Source: Austropuccinia psidii
Lineage: Eukaryota; Basidiomycota; Pucciniomycetes; Pucciniales; Sphaerophragmiaceae
Direction of reading: 5' to 3'
DNA length: 64,000 nucleotides
Assembly (NCBI GenBank): GCA_023105745.1
Contig: JALGQZ010000003.1
Coordinates: 78,404,696-78,468,695, forward strand
A program made the translations under genes and the position numbers. Below are positions 1-12,400 of the stretch, one piece after another (the first letter of the stretch is position 1; every line of letters starts with the position of its first letter). The notes beneath the pieces were generated by a model. It was not told the DNA's origin, ran no database searches, and was given only the letters and a program-made list of their open reading frames with translations.

Positions 1-2056
1 CCCAACGGGCTTGACGGCGAGTAAGGATCTTTGATGACATAAAGTACTGAAGAGAAGAATGATCGGTGAGAACTTCAAAAGGAGAGGACAGAGAAAGAAG
101 AAAAGCCCTCCAGCGCTTGAGAGCCCAGACTATACCAAGGAGTTCCTTGTCATGAATTTCATAGTTGAGTTCTGCTGGAATAAGCTTGCGGCTGTCAAAG
201 GCAATGGGATGTTTTCCTGAGTCAGAGACCTGACTCAGTACAGCACCCAAAGCATAATCGGATGCATCGGTCTCTACAATGGTAGGTAGAGAAGGATTGA
301 AGTGGGAAAGGATTGGAGCGGTAGTGAAGGCCTCTTTGAGTTGATGAAACTGGCTAAGAGCTTCCTCATTGAGGGGGAAACAGGAATCTTTCTTGAGGAA
401 ACTGGTGAGTGAACTGATTTTCTTTGAATAATTCTTGATGAAACGGCGGTAGAAGTTGGCAAAGCCAAGGAAGGATTGAAGAGCCTTGAGGTTTCTTGGA
501 GGAGGCCAATTAAGGATCTGCTGGACTTTTGCTTGGTCCATCTTGAGGCCTTCAGAAGAAACAACATAACCAAGATATTCTACACTAGAAACATGAAAAA
601 GGCATTTAGAAGCCTTGGCGAAAAGGTTATTGGCTCTGAGTCTGGAAAGAACAGTGGACACATGGGTGACATGTTCTTCCTCAGATTTGGAAAAGACCAT
701 AATGTCATCCAAATAAACCACAACAAAAACATCAAGAAGATCTTGGAATATATCATTGACAAGATTCTGAAAAGAGGCAGGAGCATTGGTGAGCCCAAAT
801 GGCATAACCAAGTACTCAAAACTGCCATATTTAGTTCTGAAGCATGTCAAATGTTCATCACCCTCCTTGATTCTGAGCAGGTTATATGCACCACGCAAAT
901 AAATCTTGGAGAAGATAGAAGAACCATTAAAGACATTAAGAAGCTGGTTCATAGGAGGAACAGGATATTTGTTCTTCCTAGTGACAGCATTGAGTTTGCG
1001 GTAATCAACACACAAACGGAGGCCACCATCTTTCTTTTTAACAAAGAGGACAGGTGCTCCTGTTGAGGAGGAGCTTGGCCGGATGAAACCTTTCTCTACA
1101 TTCTCTGAAATGTAGGCCCTGAGTGTATCTGACTCTTGTTTGGATAAAGAGTAGATCACCCCAACTGGAGGTAGAGACCCCTCCAGTTCGATATGATGAT
1201 CACTGGCACGGTGAGGAGGAAGTTTCTCTGCTTTCACCTTGGAGAATACATCCAAGTATTGGTGATAAACAGAGGGAACAACCTTCATCACGGTTTCTAC
1301 TTCTTCTGGCTCTTCCTCTTCATCCCACAACTCCTCCAGGGAGTCATGATAAGATGAAGGAGGAAGGTCCATATTCCCAAGGAAGAGATGAAGTGAAGAT
1401 ACAGAATTATCTTCCCCAACATCTTGAATCTCTTTGAAGACTTCATCTCCAGATGATGGTAATGACAGATGGGAATTAAGGGAAGGAATATGGACAGAAG
1501 ATGGAACTGATGGTGTTCTAGAATCACCAACCAGAGCTGCACATGATTTGGAAGAAGAAGAGTCATTACGGAAAGATTTGGAAGGATCAGAATAGTCCTT
1601 TTGATCAGTATTAAAGGTGATCAGCCCTTGCCTCCAATCAATAGAAGGATTAAAATGATTGAGAAAGTCAAAGCCCAATATGAGGTCTTCTCCCTTGGGA
1701 GTATCAATGACTAAAAAATCCCATTCAAAGCTTGGGAAGGAAGGGAGCTCAACCATATATTTAGTATGGTGAGTCACAAATAAGGAAGGGGACTCAGAGG
1801 AGTCCAAAATGATAAGAGGAATCTTCTCTGGAAGTTCTGACGTAGTCAATGAATACTTGTGAACAAACTGCTTTGCAATGAATGAGTGTGTAGCACCAGA
1901 ATCAATGAGAATACTGTAAAAAACATCAGAAAGAGAAGAGAAAACAAAAAATTTAAGAGAATTCTTGACACCAGTATTCAGAATGCACGATTGTGCTCTG
2001 GAAGGAAAACTGTGAAGACCATTGAACACAACATGATCTTCACTCAGGCTTTTCCC
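1..2056 (-). CDS. Ty3/gypsy Pol polyprotein, partial (protease, RT, start of RNase H)
   Basis: The polyprotein runs off the left edge. Its frame is entered from gag by a predicted -1 frameshift at 2050-2056. It corresponds to the first 685 or so residues of the intact Pol at 9370-13098: a retropepsin with D-S-G-A, a reverse transcriptase with the Y-L-D-D box, and the start of RNase H. Coordinates match the intact copy without indels. I saw no obvious interruption but did not translate every codon. RNase H remainder, integrase and chromodomain lie outside the window. Confidence 0.85.
2012..2056 (-). promoter_or_regulatory. Predicted -1 ribosomal frameshift signal (gag to pol)
   Basis: On the minus strand the heptamer GGGAAAA (2050-2056) lies in the gag frame as G-GGA-AAA. 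It is followed by a 6-nt spacer holding the gag stop, then an 11-bp hairpin (arms 2033-2043 and 2012-2022). Compared with the intact copy one pair is changed to a G-U wobble, so the stem is kept. Confidence 0.7.
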
Positions 2057-3381
2057 TGGCTGGGAAAACTGCCTGACGGTTGGGTAAGCTTGTTTTGAGG
2101 CCTTTCAACACAGGACTCAAGACTATGCTTCCCACCACAATAGGTACACAACCCCTCCTTGATTCTTCTTTCCTTTTCAGAACCTTTCAACTTGAAGTCC
2201 TTATTCAACAATGAAGAATGGGGCTTGTCCCGCTTTTGAGAATGAAATTTCTTCTTTGGTCTTGAACTTGAAGAAACTTGATGATGAGAAGAGTGAGACT
2301 TTGAGGCTTCAGGCTTCTTCTCTTGATGATGATTCTTTTCCTTCTGCCTCTCATGGTACCTGGTATCAAGTTCCAGGCTGACGTCCATTAAGTCTTGAAG
2401 AGAATCAATGTTTGAAGGATGGGAGGCCAATTGATCCAGAATCCTGGAGGCCAAACCCTTCCTGAAATGATGAATAAGAGCCCTTTCACCCCAATCCCCA
2501 ATTCTTGAAACCAAACTCCTGAAATCGGCAATATACAAAGCAACATGCCCACCTTCTTTCATCCTAAGGCCATCCAATTCAGCTTCTGCTTTTCTAACTT
2601 CATTTGGGTCTCCAAATAAAGTGAACAATTGGGATTCAAATAATGGCCAGGAATTGAGGAGATAATTTGAGTCTTGATTATTGAGGTTGGAAAGATAAGG
2701 CTCAATCCATTTTGCAGCCCTGCCAACTAAGAATGAAGTGGCATAAAGAACCTTCTTTCTGTCTTGAGAGAAGTTTGCCGGGTCATTATGAAAGATGAGT
2801 TGACAAGACTGAATAAAGCTTCTGAATTTGAAGGGCTGAGTCCCATCAAAGCATTCTGGAGCCTTCATAGAGGGAGTCTTGAAGGCTGGTGGTCTTGATA
2901 ATTCAGAAGAAGAAGCTGCTTGCAGATTGGCCATAATCTGAGTCATTTGTTGCATAATGGCCAATAAAGACGGTTCAGGCTGATGAGAGGCAGGCTGATC
3001 AGACTGGGCTAGAGTTGGTCCTCTGGTGCCCTCAGATGCTCCCACAGGAGCAGGAGCAGCCTCAGTGCCATTAGACGCTTCCTCTTCCACAGAATTCTCC
3101 TCCTCCTCTTCACCATCTTCACCTTGAACCTTGGGACTGGTTCTTGAAAATCCTGGGAATCCGCCAACCACTCCTGATAAAGACATTGACCTTCTTGGCC
3201 CTCTTCCTTCCTTCCTGGATGGTGCTGCTCCTTCCATAATGGGTCCTCTGTCCAATCTGGCCCTCAGTTGAGAAACTGCTGGGGTACCGTCAAGAGGAGC
3301 CCTTGGAGTTGGAGTCAGAACAGCTTGAGTTCTGGCCTGAGATCTGGTCTGTCTTGCTGGAGGTGAATGTTGAACTGGCAT
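2044..3381 (-). CDS. Ty3/gypsy Gag
   Basis: The structural protein of the retroelement, 445 residues from the ATG at 3379-3381 (starting [11 protein letters not shown]). That ATG fits better than upstream non-ATG starts. The N-terminal third is low complexity and acidic. A retrotransposon-gag capsid-like region follows (around the motif [12 protein letters not shown] and on to [12 protein letters not shown]). A basic tail ends in a zinc knuckle C-x2-C-x3-H-x4-C ([13 protein letters not shown]). It differs from the intact copy by a few substitutions only. Particle assembly and RNA packaging are inferred from the family. Confidence 0.93.
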   Translation of the reverse strand: MPVQHSPPARQTRSQARTQAVLTPTPRAPLDGTPAVSQLRARLDRGPIMEGAAPSRKEGRGPRRSMSLSGVVGGFPGFSRTSPKVQGEDGEEEEENSVEEEASNGTEAAPAPVGASEGTRGPTLAQSDQPASHQPEPSLLAIMQQMTQIMANLQAASSSELSRPPAFKTPSMKAPECFDGTQPFKFRSFIQSCQLIFHNDPANFSQDRKKVLYATSFLVGRAAKWIEPYLSNLNNQDSNYLLNSWPLFESQLFTLFGDPNEVRKAEAELDGLRMKEGGHVALYIADFRSLVSRIGDWGERALIHHFRKGLASRILDQLASHPSNIDSLQDLMDVSLELDTRYHERQKEKNHHQEKKPEASKSHSSHHQVSSSSRPKKKFHSQKRDKPHSSLLNKDFKLKGSEKERRIKEGLCTYCGGKHSLESCVERPQNKLTQPSGSFPSQGKA

Positions 3382-4140
3382 GATTTCAGGAATAAACAAC
3401 CAGAACAAATGAAATAAAATCAAAATTTTCTTGAAGTACAAAATCAACAATCAAATCTTGAGGAAATTGGATAATCAATGAATCAAAATTCTCCAAATAC
3501 GTCAATCAATCAAATCAAATGAGTCTTGAAGTAAAAATCAATATCAATGAGAATCTTGAAGTCAATAGAAACAATCAATCAAACAATCAAAATCAAATCA
3601 AAATCAAAATCTTGCAGAAAAAATCAATCAATCAAAATGAATTCTCGAGTCAAAATCAATTTATGTCAAAAATCTTGATGTGAATAATCAGCAAAATCAA
3701 TAAAGTCTTCAGGTCAATCAATTATCTTGAGGTCAATTTCAATTATGTCAAATTAGTCAATCAAATCAATTTTCAAGTGAATTCTTCCAAAAAATCAAAA
3801 ATTCTTGAGGAATAAATCAAAGTGAATCCTGATATGAAGAACGTGTCTGAATAACCTGATGAATAACTTGAGAACCAAAGATAAAAATGCCTGAATTATG
3901 GATAAAAATAGATTGATTAAGATTGAGAATGAGATTGAAAAGATAACAGAAATTAAAAAATGGGTCAGCTTTCAATTTTCAGAATGAAGAATGAATGAGG
4001 GAAAATTGAGAGGTGACGAAGAATCATAAGATCATAAAACGTCAAAGAATCATAATTTTGATGAAATGAATAAATGAATTTTAAAATATAAGAATAAAAG
4101 AATGAATGAATGAAGAAGAATTATGAGTTAATTAATATAA
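3382..4140 (-). other. 5' leader of the older Ty3 copy
   Basis: AT-rich untranslated leader between the 5' LTR and gag, rich in AATCAA/TTGATT repeats. The 14 nt complementary to an LTR segment (the predicted self-priming site) are present at 4126-4139 on the minus strand, as in the intact copy. I see no gene here. Confidence 0.7.
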
Positions 4141-5507
4141 TGTCACAGGGGCTCTTGGAAGAAGAGGGCCTGGCACTCAGGAATCAAGAACTCACTTGGA
4201 GGGCTCCAAAGATAAAAGAATAATAAGAATGGATTTCTTTAAGAAAGAATAAGGGGAAAACAAGTATGCCAAAAGATGAGATAAGAAAAGATGAAGCCAA
4301 TGGCCAAAGATAATAAAGAAGCCAAAAGCCAAGAAGCCAACCAAGTGAATTCTCAATTCACTGTTTCAACCTGCCAGAAAATGAAATGGAATTAGTATAA
4401 GGATATGACCACCAATATCCACTGGACAGGCGAGGAAATAAAAGAAAAGGGTGCTGAATGACTGACTTAAGATTATCAGTATTAACTTTAATAAGGTAAA
4501 AGAAAATAAGGATAAAAATAAATCCACTATATTAATTAACTGGGGAAAAAGTCCCCAGGTGCTGAAAGGTGGCCAGTATATGTGAAAAGCTGAAAAGTTG
4601 ATCCTGGAAGGTGGATCAATGACTGTATTGTCCGAATCGGGAAATACAGTTCTGGCCATCTTGAAATTTGAACTGTGTGATGGAATTCCCACAGTGGAAT
4701 AAGAAGTGGCTCAATTGGGCCAAGGCCATACAGGTTGATTGAATAAGGCCTGTACGGATGAATTGGGTTGTCCAAAGAGTATTGAATACTTGATTTCTTG
4801 ACAACTGATTGAATTTTGTAATACCTCTTGAGAATTGACCTTAGAATAATCCTGAATGAATTGTACCAACCCAACTCCTGCAGATACAGGTGGTTGGGAT
4901 CCTTGAATGATCTTCTGAATTACCGCCATGGAATTGCCAGACTGATAAGCTGAAAAGTCCTCCTTCGAAATGGGCGTTGGATTTATGGACCTTGAAATGG
5001 AAAGGTGGAATTGGGTCCTGAAAACGTCACCATTGGATTGCTGAGTAAAAATGGTGCATAATGGTATATAATACCATATATGCACCACACCTGCAATCTT
5101 GAGTACGGAGTACATGAAGGAAAAGGGAGGAATTCCCCTTAAGTTGAGGGAAATTCTTTTTGAGATGATTTGGTGGCCTCTGGTGGTTGCCAGAGGCCAT
5201 GACGGTGAAGTTGGTCCATGGTGGTCCAGGGCCAAAAGTGGGTCCTACGGGATTTATGGCCAAAATGGGTCCAAGGTGTTTTTGGTCCAATTTGGGTCCA
5301 AGGGATTGGTGGCCAAAAATGGCTCAGGTGGGCCCAATTGTGGTTTGGGACCCACCTGGCCTTGGGGGCTAGGTGGCTGCCCCCTTTGGCCCCTTTTGGC
5401 CTCATTGGATTAGGCCAAAAGGGGCCTAATCCGCCTACGGACCGCGGCTTACGGACCGTACGGACCGCGTATTACGGCCCGCGGACCGTAGAAGCCGTGG
5501 GGGGCCT
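4141..5507 (-). repeat. 5' LTR of older Ty3 copy, 3' portion
   Basis: Begins on the plus strand as TGTCACAGGGG, the reverse complement of the LTR end CCCCTGTGACA. It matches 5918-7285 in inverse orientation. It stops at 5507, inside the GC-rich palindrome cluster, where the plus-strand copy is inserted. The rest of this LTR continues at 15641. Open frames in this stretch are products of GGCC-rich repeats, not genes. Confidence 0.93.
5503..5507. repeat. Target-site duplication GGCCT, left copy
   Basis: GGCCT directly precedes the LTR start at 5508 and is repeated directly after the LTR end at 15636-15640. This marks the insertion site of the plus-strand Ty3 element. Confidence 0.92.
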
Positions 5508-7285
5508 TGTCACAGCCACGTATTTTGACCCTCCTCCTTGATGGCGGCGGAAATCCAACCTGGAGCCAAGTTGGGGCCAATTGGCCATGTCATATCATTT
5601 ATGGCCAATTGACCCCTTTTGGGTGTTCCATGGCTCTTATGCCATAACCCACTCCATTGGCCACTTATGGCCTCCATCATCCTTTATGGCCTCAGGCCAT
5701 ATCCTGCGTCATTGGCCCTCTTGGCCAATTTCCACCTCACCAACCCCCAGGCCTTCATCACTGTTTTTGGGCCTGGGGGGTCCCTTTGTCTTCCAGGGGC
5801 TCCCAGGCCCCATGGCCACCTTCCTTGGTTTCCTGGCCACCCCTTTCATTATGGGGGTTTTTGGCCTAAATGGCCTTTTTGGGCCATTTAGGCCCCCCAC
5901 GGCTTCTACGGTCCGCGGGCCGTAATACGCGGTCCGCGGTCCGTGGGCCGCGGTCCGCGGTCCGTAGGCCACGTACCGCGGTCCGTAGGCGGGTTAGGCC
6001 CCTTTTGGCCTAATCCAATGAGGCCAAAAGGGGCCAAAGGGGGCAGCCACCTAGCCCCCAAGGCCAGGTGGGTCCCAAACCACAATTGGGCCCACCTGAG
6101 CCATTTTTGGCCACCAATCCCTTGGACCCAAATTGGACCAAAAACCACCTTGGATCCATTTTTGGCCATAAATCCCGTAGGACCCATTTTTGGCCCTGGA
6201 CCACCATAGACCAACTTCACCGTCATGGCCTCTGGCAACCACCAGAGGCCACCAAATCATCTCAACAAGCTTTTCCCTCAACTTAAGGGGAATTCCTTCC
6301 TTTCCTTCATGCACTCCGTACTCAAGATTGCAGGTGTGGTGCATATATGGTATTATATACCATTATGCACCATTTTTACTCAGCAATCCAATGGTGACGT
6401 TTTCAGGACCCAATTCCACCTTTCCATTTCAAGGTCCCTAATTCCAACGCCCATTTTCGAAGGAGGACTTTCCAGCTTATCAGTCTGGCAATCCATGGCG
6501 GTAATTCAGAAGATCATTCAAGGATCCCAACCACCTGTATCTGCAGGAGTTGGGTTGGTACAATTCATTCAGGATTATTCTAAGGTCAATTCGCAAGAGG
6601 TATTACATAATTCAATCAGTTGTCAAGACATCAAGTATTCAATACTCCTTGGACAACCCAATTCATCCGTACAGGCCTTATTCAATCAACCTGTATGGCC
6701 TTGGCCCAATTGGGCCATTTCTTATTCCACTGTGTGAATTCCATCACACAGTTCAAATTTCAAGATGGCCATAACTGTATTTCCCGATTCGGACAATACA
6801 GTCATTGATCCACCTTCCAGGATCAACCTTCCAGCTTTTCACATATACTGGCCACCTTTCAGCACCTGGGGGACTTTTTCCCCAGTTAATTAATATAGTG
6901 GATTTATTTTTATCCTTATTTTCTTTTACATTATTAAAGTTAATACTGATAATCTTAAGTCAGTCATTCAGCACCCTTTTCTTTTATTTCCTCGCCTGTC
7001 CAGTGGATATTGGTGGTCATATCCTTATACTAATTCCATTTCCTTTTCTGGCAGGTTGAAACAGTGAATTAAGGATTCACTTGGTTGGCTTCTTGGCTTT
7101 TGGCTTCTTTATTATCTTTGGTCATTGGCTTCATCTTTTTCTTATCTCATCTTTTGGCATACTTGTTTCCCCTTTATTCTTTCTTAAAGAAATTCATTCT
7201 TATTATTCTTTTATCTTTGGAGCCCTCCAAGTGAGTTCTTGATTCCTGAGTGCCAGGCCCTCTTCTTCCAAGAGCCCCTGTGACA
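5508..7285 (+). repeat. 5' LTR of complete Ty3 element
   Basis: 1778-bp LTR, TG...CA. It contains many GGCC motifs and a 14-bp perfect hairpin (arms 5997-6010 and 6022-6035, GGCCCCTTTTGGCC). It also has a CpG-rich palindromic cluster at 5909-5990, an ATATA box-like stretch near 6841 and a putative transcript start near 6884. It is nearly identical to 13900-15635. Confidence 0.95.
5909..5990. repeat. CpG-rich palindromic repeat in 5' LTR (CGGTCCG units)
   Basis: 82 bp built of overlapping CGGTCCG / CGCGGTCCGTAGGC units. The 3' LTR has only 40 bp here (14301-14340), which accounts for the whole 42-bp length difference between the LTRs. The old minus-strand copy (about 5433-5490) has a third arrangement. 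Confidence 0.85.
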
Positions 7286-8044
7286 TTATATTAATTAACT
7301 CATAATTCTTCTTCATTCATTCATTCTTTTATTCTTATATTTTAAATTCATTCATTCATTTCATCAAAATTATGATTCTTTGACGTTTTATGATCTTATG
7401 ATTCTTCGTCACCTCTCAATTTTCTCTCATTCATTCTTCATTCTGAAAATTGAAAGCTGACCCATTTTTTATTTTTTCTGTTATCTTTTCAATCTCATTC
7501 TCAATCTTAATCAATCTATTTTTATCCATAATTCAGGCATTTTTATCTTTGGTTCTCAAGTTATTCATCAGGTTATTCAGACACGTTCTTCATATCAGGA
7601 TTCACTTTGATTTATTCCTCAAGAATTTTTGATTTTTTGGAAGAATTCACTTGAAAATCAATTTGATTGACTAATTTGACATAATTGAAATTGACCTCAA
7701 GATAATTGATTGACCTGAAGACTTTATTGATTTTGCTGATTATTCACATCAAGATTTTGACATAAATTGATTTTGACTCAAGAATTCATTTTGATTGATT
7801 GATTTTTCTGCAAGATTTTGATTTGATTTGATTTTGATTGTTTGATTGATTGTTTTTATTGACTTCAAGATTCTCATTGATATTGATTTTTACTTCAAGA
7901 CCCCCTCTGATTTGATTGATTGACGTATTTGAAGAATTTTGATTCATTGATTATCCAATTTTCTCAAGATTTGATTGTTGATTTTGTACTTCAAGAAAAT
8001 TTTGATTTTTATTTCATTTATTTTGGTTGATTATCCCTGAAATC
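7286..8044 (+). other. 5' leader with predicted self-priming site
   Basis: Positions 7287-7300 (TATATTAATTAACT), one base after the LTR, are an exact reverse complement of LTR positions 6884-6897. No tRNA-type primer site starting TGG is present. This fits the self-primed Tf1/sushi type of chromovirus. The remainder (about 7640-8020) is made of GATTGATTTTGA-like repeats and holds no gene. Confidence 0.65.
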
Positions 8045-9382
8045 ATGCCAGTTCAACATTCACCTCCAGCAAGACAGACCAGATCTCAGGCCAGAACTCA
8101 AGCTGTTCTGACTCCAACTCCAAGGGCTCCTCTTGACGGTACCCCAGCAGTTTCTCAACTGAGGGCCAGATTGGACAGAGGACCCATTATGGAAGGAGCA
8201 GCACCATCCAGGAAGGAAGGAAGAGGGCCAAGAAGGTCAATGTCTTTATCAGGAGTGGTTGGCGGATTCCCAGGTTTTTCAAGAACCAGTCCCAAGGTTC
8301 AAGGTGAAGATGGTGAAGAGGAGGAGGAGAATTCTGTGGAAGAGGAAGAGTCTAACGGCACTGAGGCTGCTCCTGCTCCTGTGGGAGCATCTGAGGGCAC
8401 CAGAGGACCAACTCTAGCCCAGTCTGATCAGCCTGCCTCTCATCAGTCTGAACCGTCTTTATTGGCCATTATGCAACAAATGACTCAGATTATGGCCAAT
8501 CTGCAAGCAGCTTCTTCTTCTGAATCATCAAGACCACCAGCCTTCAAGACTCCCTCTATGAAGGCTCCAGAATGCTTTGATGGGACTCAGCCCTTCAAAG
8601 TCAGAAGCTTTATTCAGTCTTGCCAACTCATCTTTCATAATGACCCGGCAAACTTCTCTCAAGACAGAAAGAAGGTTCTTTATGCCACTTCATTCTTAGT
8701 TGGCAGGGCTGCAAAATGGATTGAGCCTTATCTTTCCAATCTCAATAATCAAGACTCAAATTATCTCCTCAATTCCTGGCCATTATTCGAATCCCAATTG
8801 TTCACTTTATTTGGAGACCCAAATGAAGTAAGAAAAGCAGAAGCTGAATTGGATGGCCTTAGGATGAAAGAAGGTGGGCATGTTGCTTTGTATATTGCCG
8901 ATTTCAGGAGTTTGGTTTCAAGAATTGGGGATTGGGGTGAAAGGGCTCTTATTCATCATTTCAGGAAGGGTTTGGCCTCCAGGATTCTGGATCAATTGGC
9001 CTCCCATCCTTCAAACATTGATTCTCTTCAAGACTTAATGGACGTCAGCCTGGAACTTGATACCAGGTACCATGAGAGGCAGAAGGAAAAGAATCATCAT
9101 CAAGAGAAGAAGCCTGAAGCCTCAAAGTCTCACTCTTCTCATCATCAAGTTTCTTCAAGTTCAAGACCAAAGAAGAAATTCCATTCTCAAAAGCGGGACA
9201 AGCCCCATTCTTCATTGTTGAATAAGGACTTCAAGTTGAAAGGTTCTGAAAAGGAAAGAAGAATCAAGGAGGGGTTGTGTACCTATTGTGGTGGGAAGCA
9301 TAGTCTTGAGTCCTGTGTCAAAAGGCCTCAAAACAAGCTTACCCAACCGTCAGGCAGCTTTCCCAGCCAGGGAAAAGCCTGA
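8045..9382 (+). CDS. Ty3/gypsy Gag
   Basis: 445-residue Gag with its start at the first ATG of the frame (8045, [11 protein letters not shown]). The N-terminal 150 residues are low complexity with an acidic run ([15 protein letters not shown]). A capsid-like segment spans roughly residues 180-350, followed by a basic H/K/S-rich tail. The tail has a zinc knuckle near the end ([14 protein letters not shown]-x2-C-x3-H-x4-C, one residue shorter than the usual spacing). The stop TGA at 9380-9382 falls in the spacer of a frameshift signal, so most translation would end here and a fraction would continue into Pol. Identical in length to the older copy at 2044-3381. Confidence 0.95.
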   Translation: MPVQHSPPARQTRSQARTQAVLTPTPRAPLDGTPAVSQLRARLDRGPIMEGAAPSRKEGRGPRRSMSLSGVVGGFPGFSRTSPKVQGEDGEEEEENSVEEEESNGTEAAPAPVGASEGTRGPTLAQSDQPASHQSEPSLLAIMQQMTQIMANLQAASSSESSRPPAFKTPSMKAPECFDGTQPFKVRSFIQSCQLIFHNDPANFSQDRKKVLYATSFLVGRAAKWIEPYLSNLNNQDSNYLLNSWPLFESQLFTLFGDPNEVRKAEAELDGLRMKEGGHVALYIADFRSLVSRIGDWGERALIHHFRKGLASRILDQLASHPSNIDSLQDLMDVSLELDTRYHERQKEKNHHQEKKPEASKSHSSHHQVSSSSRPKKKFHSQKRDKPHSSLLNKDFKLKGSEKERRIKEGLCTYCGGKHSLESCVKRPQNKLTQPSGSFPSQGKA

Positions 9383-9414
9383 GTGAAGACCATGTTGTGT
9401 TCAATGGTCTTCAC
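9370..9414 (+). promoter_or_regulatory. -1 programmed ribosomal frameshift signal
   Basis: Slippery heptamer GGGAAAA (9370-9376), read in the gag frame as G-GGA-AAA, then a 6-nt spacer (9377-9382) that contains the gag stop. An 11-bp perfect stem follows (GTGAAGACCAT 9383-9393 pairing with ATGGTCTTCAC 9404-9414) with a 10-nt loop. Slipping back one base joins gag to the open pol frame without another stop. All parts match the known layout of -1 frameshift sites. Confidence 0.8.
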
Positions 9415-12400
9415 AGTTTTCCTTCCAGAGCACAATTGTGCATTCTGAATACTGGTGTCAAGAATTCTCTTAAATTTTTTGTTTTCTCTTCTCTTTCTGA
9501 TGTTTTTTACAGTATTCTCATTGATTCTGGTGCTACACACTCATTCATTGCAAAGCAGTTTGTTCACAAGTACTCATTGACTACGTCAGAACTTCCAGAG
9601 AAGATTCCTCTTATCATTTTGGACTCCTCTGAGTCCCCTTCCTTATTTGTGACTCACCATACTAAATATATGGTTGAGCTCCCTTCCTTCCCAAGCTTTG
9701 AATGGGATTTTTTAGTCATTGATACTCCCAAGGGAGAAGACCTCATATTGGGCTTTGACTTTCTCAATCATTTTAATCCTTCTATTGATTGGAGGCAAGG
9801 GCTGATCACCTTTAATACTGATCAAAAGGACTATTCTGATCCTTCCAATTCCTTCCGTAATGACTCTTCCTCTGCCGAATCATGTGCAGCTCTGGTTGGT
9901 GATTCTAGAACACCATCAGTTCCATCTTCTGTCCATATTCCTTCCCTTAATTCCCATCTGTCATTACCATCATCTGGAGATGAAGTCTTCAAAGAGATTC
10001 AAGATGTTGGGGAAGATAATTCTGTATCTTCACTTCATCTCTTCTTTGGGAATATGGACCTTCCTCCTTCATCTTATCATGACTCCCTGGAGGAGTTGTG
10101 GGATGAAGAGGAAGAGCCAGAAGAAGTAGAAACCGTGATGAAGGTTGTTCCCTCTGTTTATCACCAATACTTGGATGTATTCTCCAAGGTGAAAGCAGAG
10201 AAACTTCCTCCTCACCGTGCCTGTGATCATCATATCGAACTGGAGGGGTCTCTACCTCCAGTTGGGGTGATCTACTCTTTATCCAAACAAGAGTCAGATA
10301 CACTCAGGGCCTACATTTCAGAGAATGTAGAGAAAGGTTTCATCCGGCCAAGCTCCTCCTCAACAGGAGCACCTGTCCTCTTTGTTAAAAAGAAAGATGG
10401 TGGCCTCCGTTTGTGTGTTGATTACCGCAAACTCAATGCTGTCACTAGGAAGAACAAATATCCTGTTCCTCCTATGAACCAGCTTCTTAATGTCTTTAGT
10501 GGTTCTTCTATCTTCTCCAAGATTGATTTGCGTGGTGCATATAACCTGCTCAGAATCAGGGAGGGTGATGAACATTTGACATGCTTCAGAACTAAATATG
10601 GCAGTTTTGAGTACTTGGTTATGCCATTTGGGCTCACCAATGCTCCTGCCTCTTTTCAGAATCTTGTCAATGATATATTCCAAGATCTTCTTGATGTTTT
10701 TGTTGTGGTTTATTTGGATGACATTATGGTCTTTTCCAAATCTGAGGAAGAACATGTCACCCATGTGTCCACTGTTCTTTCCAGACTCAGAGCCAATAAC
10801 CTTTTCGCCAAGGCTTCTAAATGCCTTTTTCATGTCTCTAGTGTAGAATACCTTGGTTATGTTGTTTCTTCTGAAGGCCTCAAGATGGACCAAGCAAAAG
10901 TCCAGCAGATCCTTAATTGGCCTCCTCCAAGAAACCTCAAGGCTCTTCAATCCTTCCTTGGCTTTGCCAACTTCTACCGCCGTTTCATCAAGAATTATTC
11001 AAAGAAAATCAGTTCACTCACCAGTTTCCTCAAGAAAGATTCCTGTTTCCCCCTCAATGAGGAAGCTCTTAGCCAGTTTCATCAACTCAAAGAGGCCTTC
11101 ACTACCGCTCCAATCCTTTCCCACTTCAATCCTTCTCTACCGACCATTGTAGAGACCGATGCATCCGATTATGCTTTGGGTGCTGTACTGAGTCAGGTCT
11201 CTGACTCAGGAAAACATCCCATTGCCTTTGACAGCCGCAAGCTTATTCCAGCAGAACTCAACTATGAAATTCATGACAAGGAACTCCTTGGTATAGTCTG
11301 GGCTCTCAAGCGCTGGAGGGCTTTTCTTCTTTCTCTGTCCTCTCCTTTTGAAGTTCTCACCGATCATTCGTCTCTTCAGTACTTTATGTCATCAAAGATC
11401 CTTACTCGCCGTCAAGCCCTTTGGGCTGAATTCTTATCTGAATTTCATTTTTCAATCACTTACCGCCCTGGCCGCCTAGCAACTCTTCCAGATGCCTTAT
11501 CACGTCGGGACGACGTCTATCCGGAGAGGGGGGAGGATTTCATCAGCAAGAATCCAATGAACTTTCAACAACTCATTAAGCAAGATGAAGTTCAACCCTC
11601 AAAGTTTTTTGCAGTCAAGGTGGATTCTTCTTCAAATTTGATTGATACAATTCAGAAGAAATTATGGCAAGATCCTCAGTACAGAAGTATCCTTGAAGAT
11701 TTGGGTAAAGGTAAATCTGTCCAAGATTATTCTCTTGATTCCTCCTCCCAACTTCTTCTCTTCAAAGATCGGGTGGTAGTCCCAAATGACTCCACAATTC
11801 AACTCAGCATTCTTCAAAAGCGTCATGACTCTCCTCTAGCTGGACACCCTGGCCAAGAGAAGACTCTCAAACTTGTCAAGCGGGATTTCCACTGGTCCGG
11901 CATGACCCAATTCATTAAGGATTATGTATCATCCTGCCAACAGTGTTCAAGAAACAAGAATATCCACCATAAGAAGTTTGGACTCCTCAAACCTCTTCCA
12001 ATTCCAAATGGTCCTTGGATTTGTCTCTCAATGGATTTCATCACTCAACTGCCCCTGTCCAATTCTTTTGACTCAATTCTTGTCATAGTGGACAGATTCT
12101 CAAAAATGGCGGTTTTTATTCCAACAATGTCTTCAATAACTTCTTTGGATTTGGCCCATTTATTCATCAAGAATATCTTCTCAAAGCATGGCCTTCCATC
12201 AAGCATTGTCAGTGATAGAGGTTCACTCTTTGTTTCTTCCTTCTGGACCAATCTTTGTCAGCAGCTCAAGATTTCAAGAGACTTGTCAACTGCTTATCAC
12301 CCAGAAACTGATGGACAGACAGAGAGGGTAAATCAGATACTAGAACAGTATCTTCGGATGTATGTCAGTTATCATCAAGATGATTGGAACACCTGGCTCC

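Larger units (their letters stand above)
1..5507 (-). mobile_element. Ty3/gypsy chromovirus, older copy, 5' part
   Basis: Minus-strand copy of the same family as the complete element at 5508-15635. Positions x here and 11426-x in the intact copy correspond without net indel from 1 to 4141, so the two copies are very similar and both young. In order on the minus strand it holds most of a 5' LTR (4141-5507), an AT-rich leader, gag, and the first part of pol. The window start cuts it inside the RNase H region. Its LTR was split by the plus-strand copy, and the missing 362 bp of LTR lie at 15641-16002. Confidence 0.93.

Noticed and set aside
274..1566. Antisense frames matching 9860-11152
   Set aside because: They are other-frame shadows of the pol gene and mirror each other only because the two Ty3 copies are nearly identical.
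5099..6441. Many overlapping frames of 60-170 codons in the LTRs on both strands (also near 13970-15860)
   Set aside because: They come from GGCC-rich and CpG-rich repeats in LTR DNA, appear in several frames at once and lack protein-like composition.
1..11425. An 11-kb perfect inverted repeat as a possible replication or telomere structure
   Set aside because: Fully explained by one Ty3 copy inserted in opposite orientation into another, with a target duplication.
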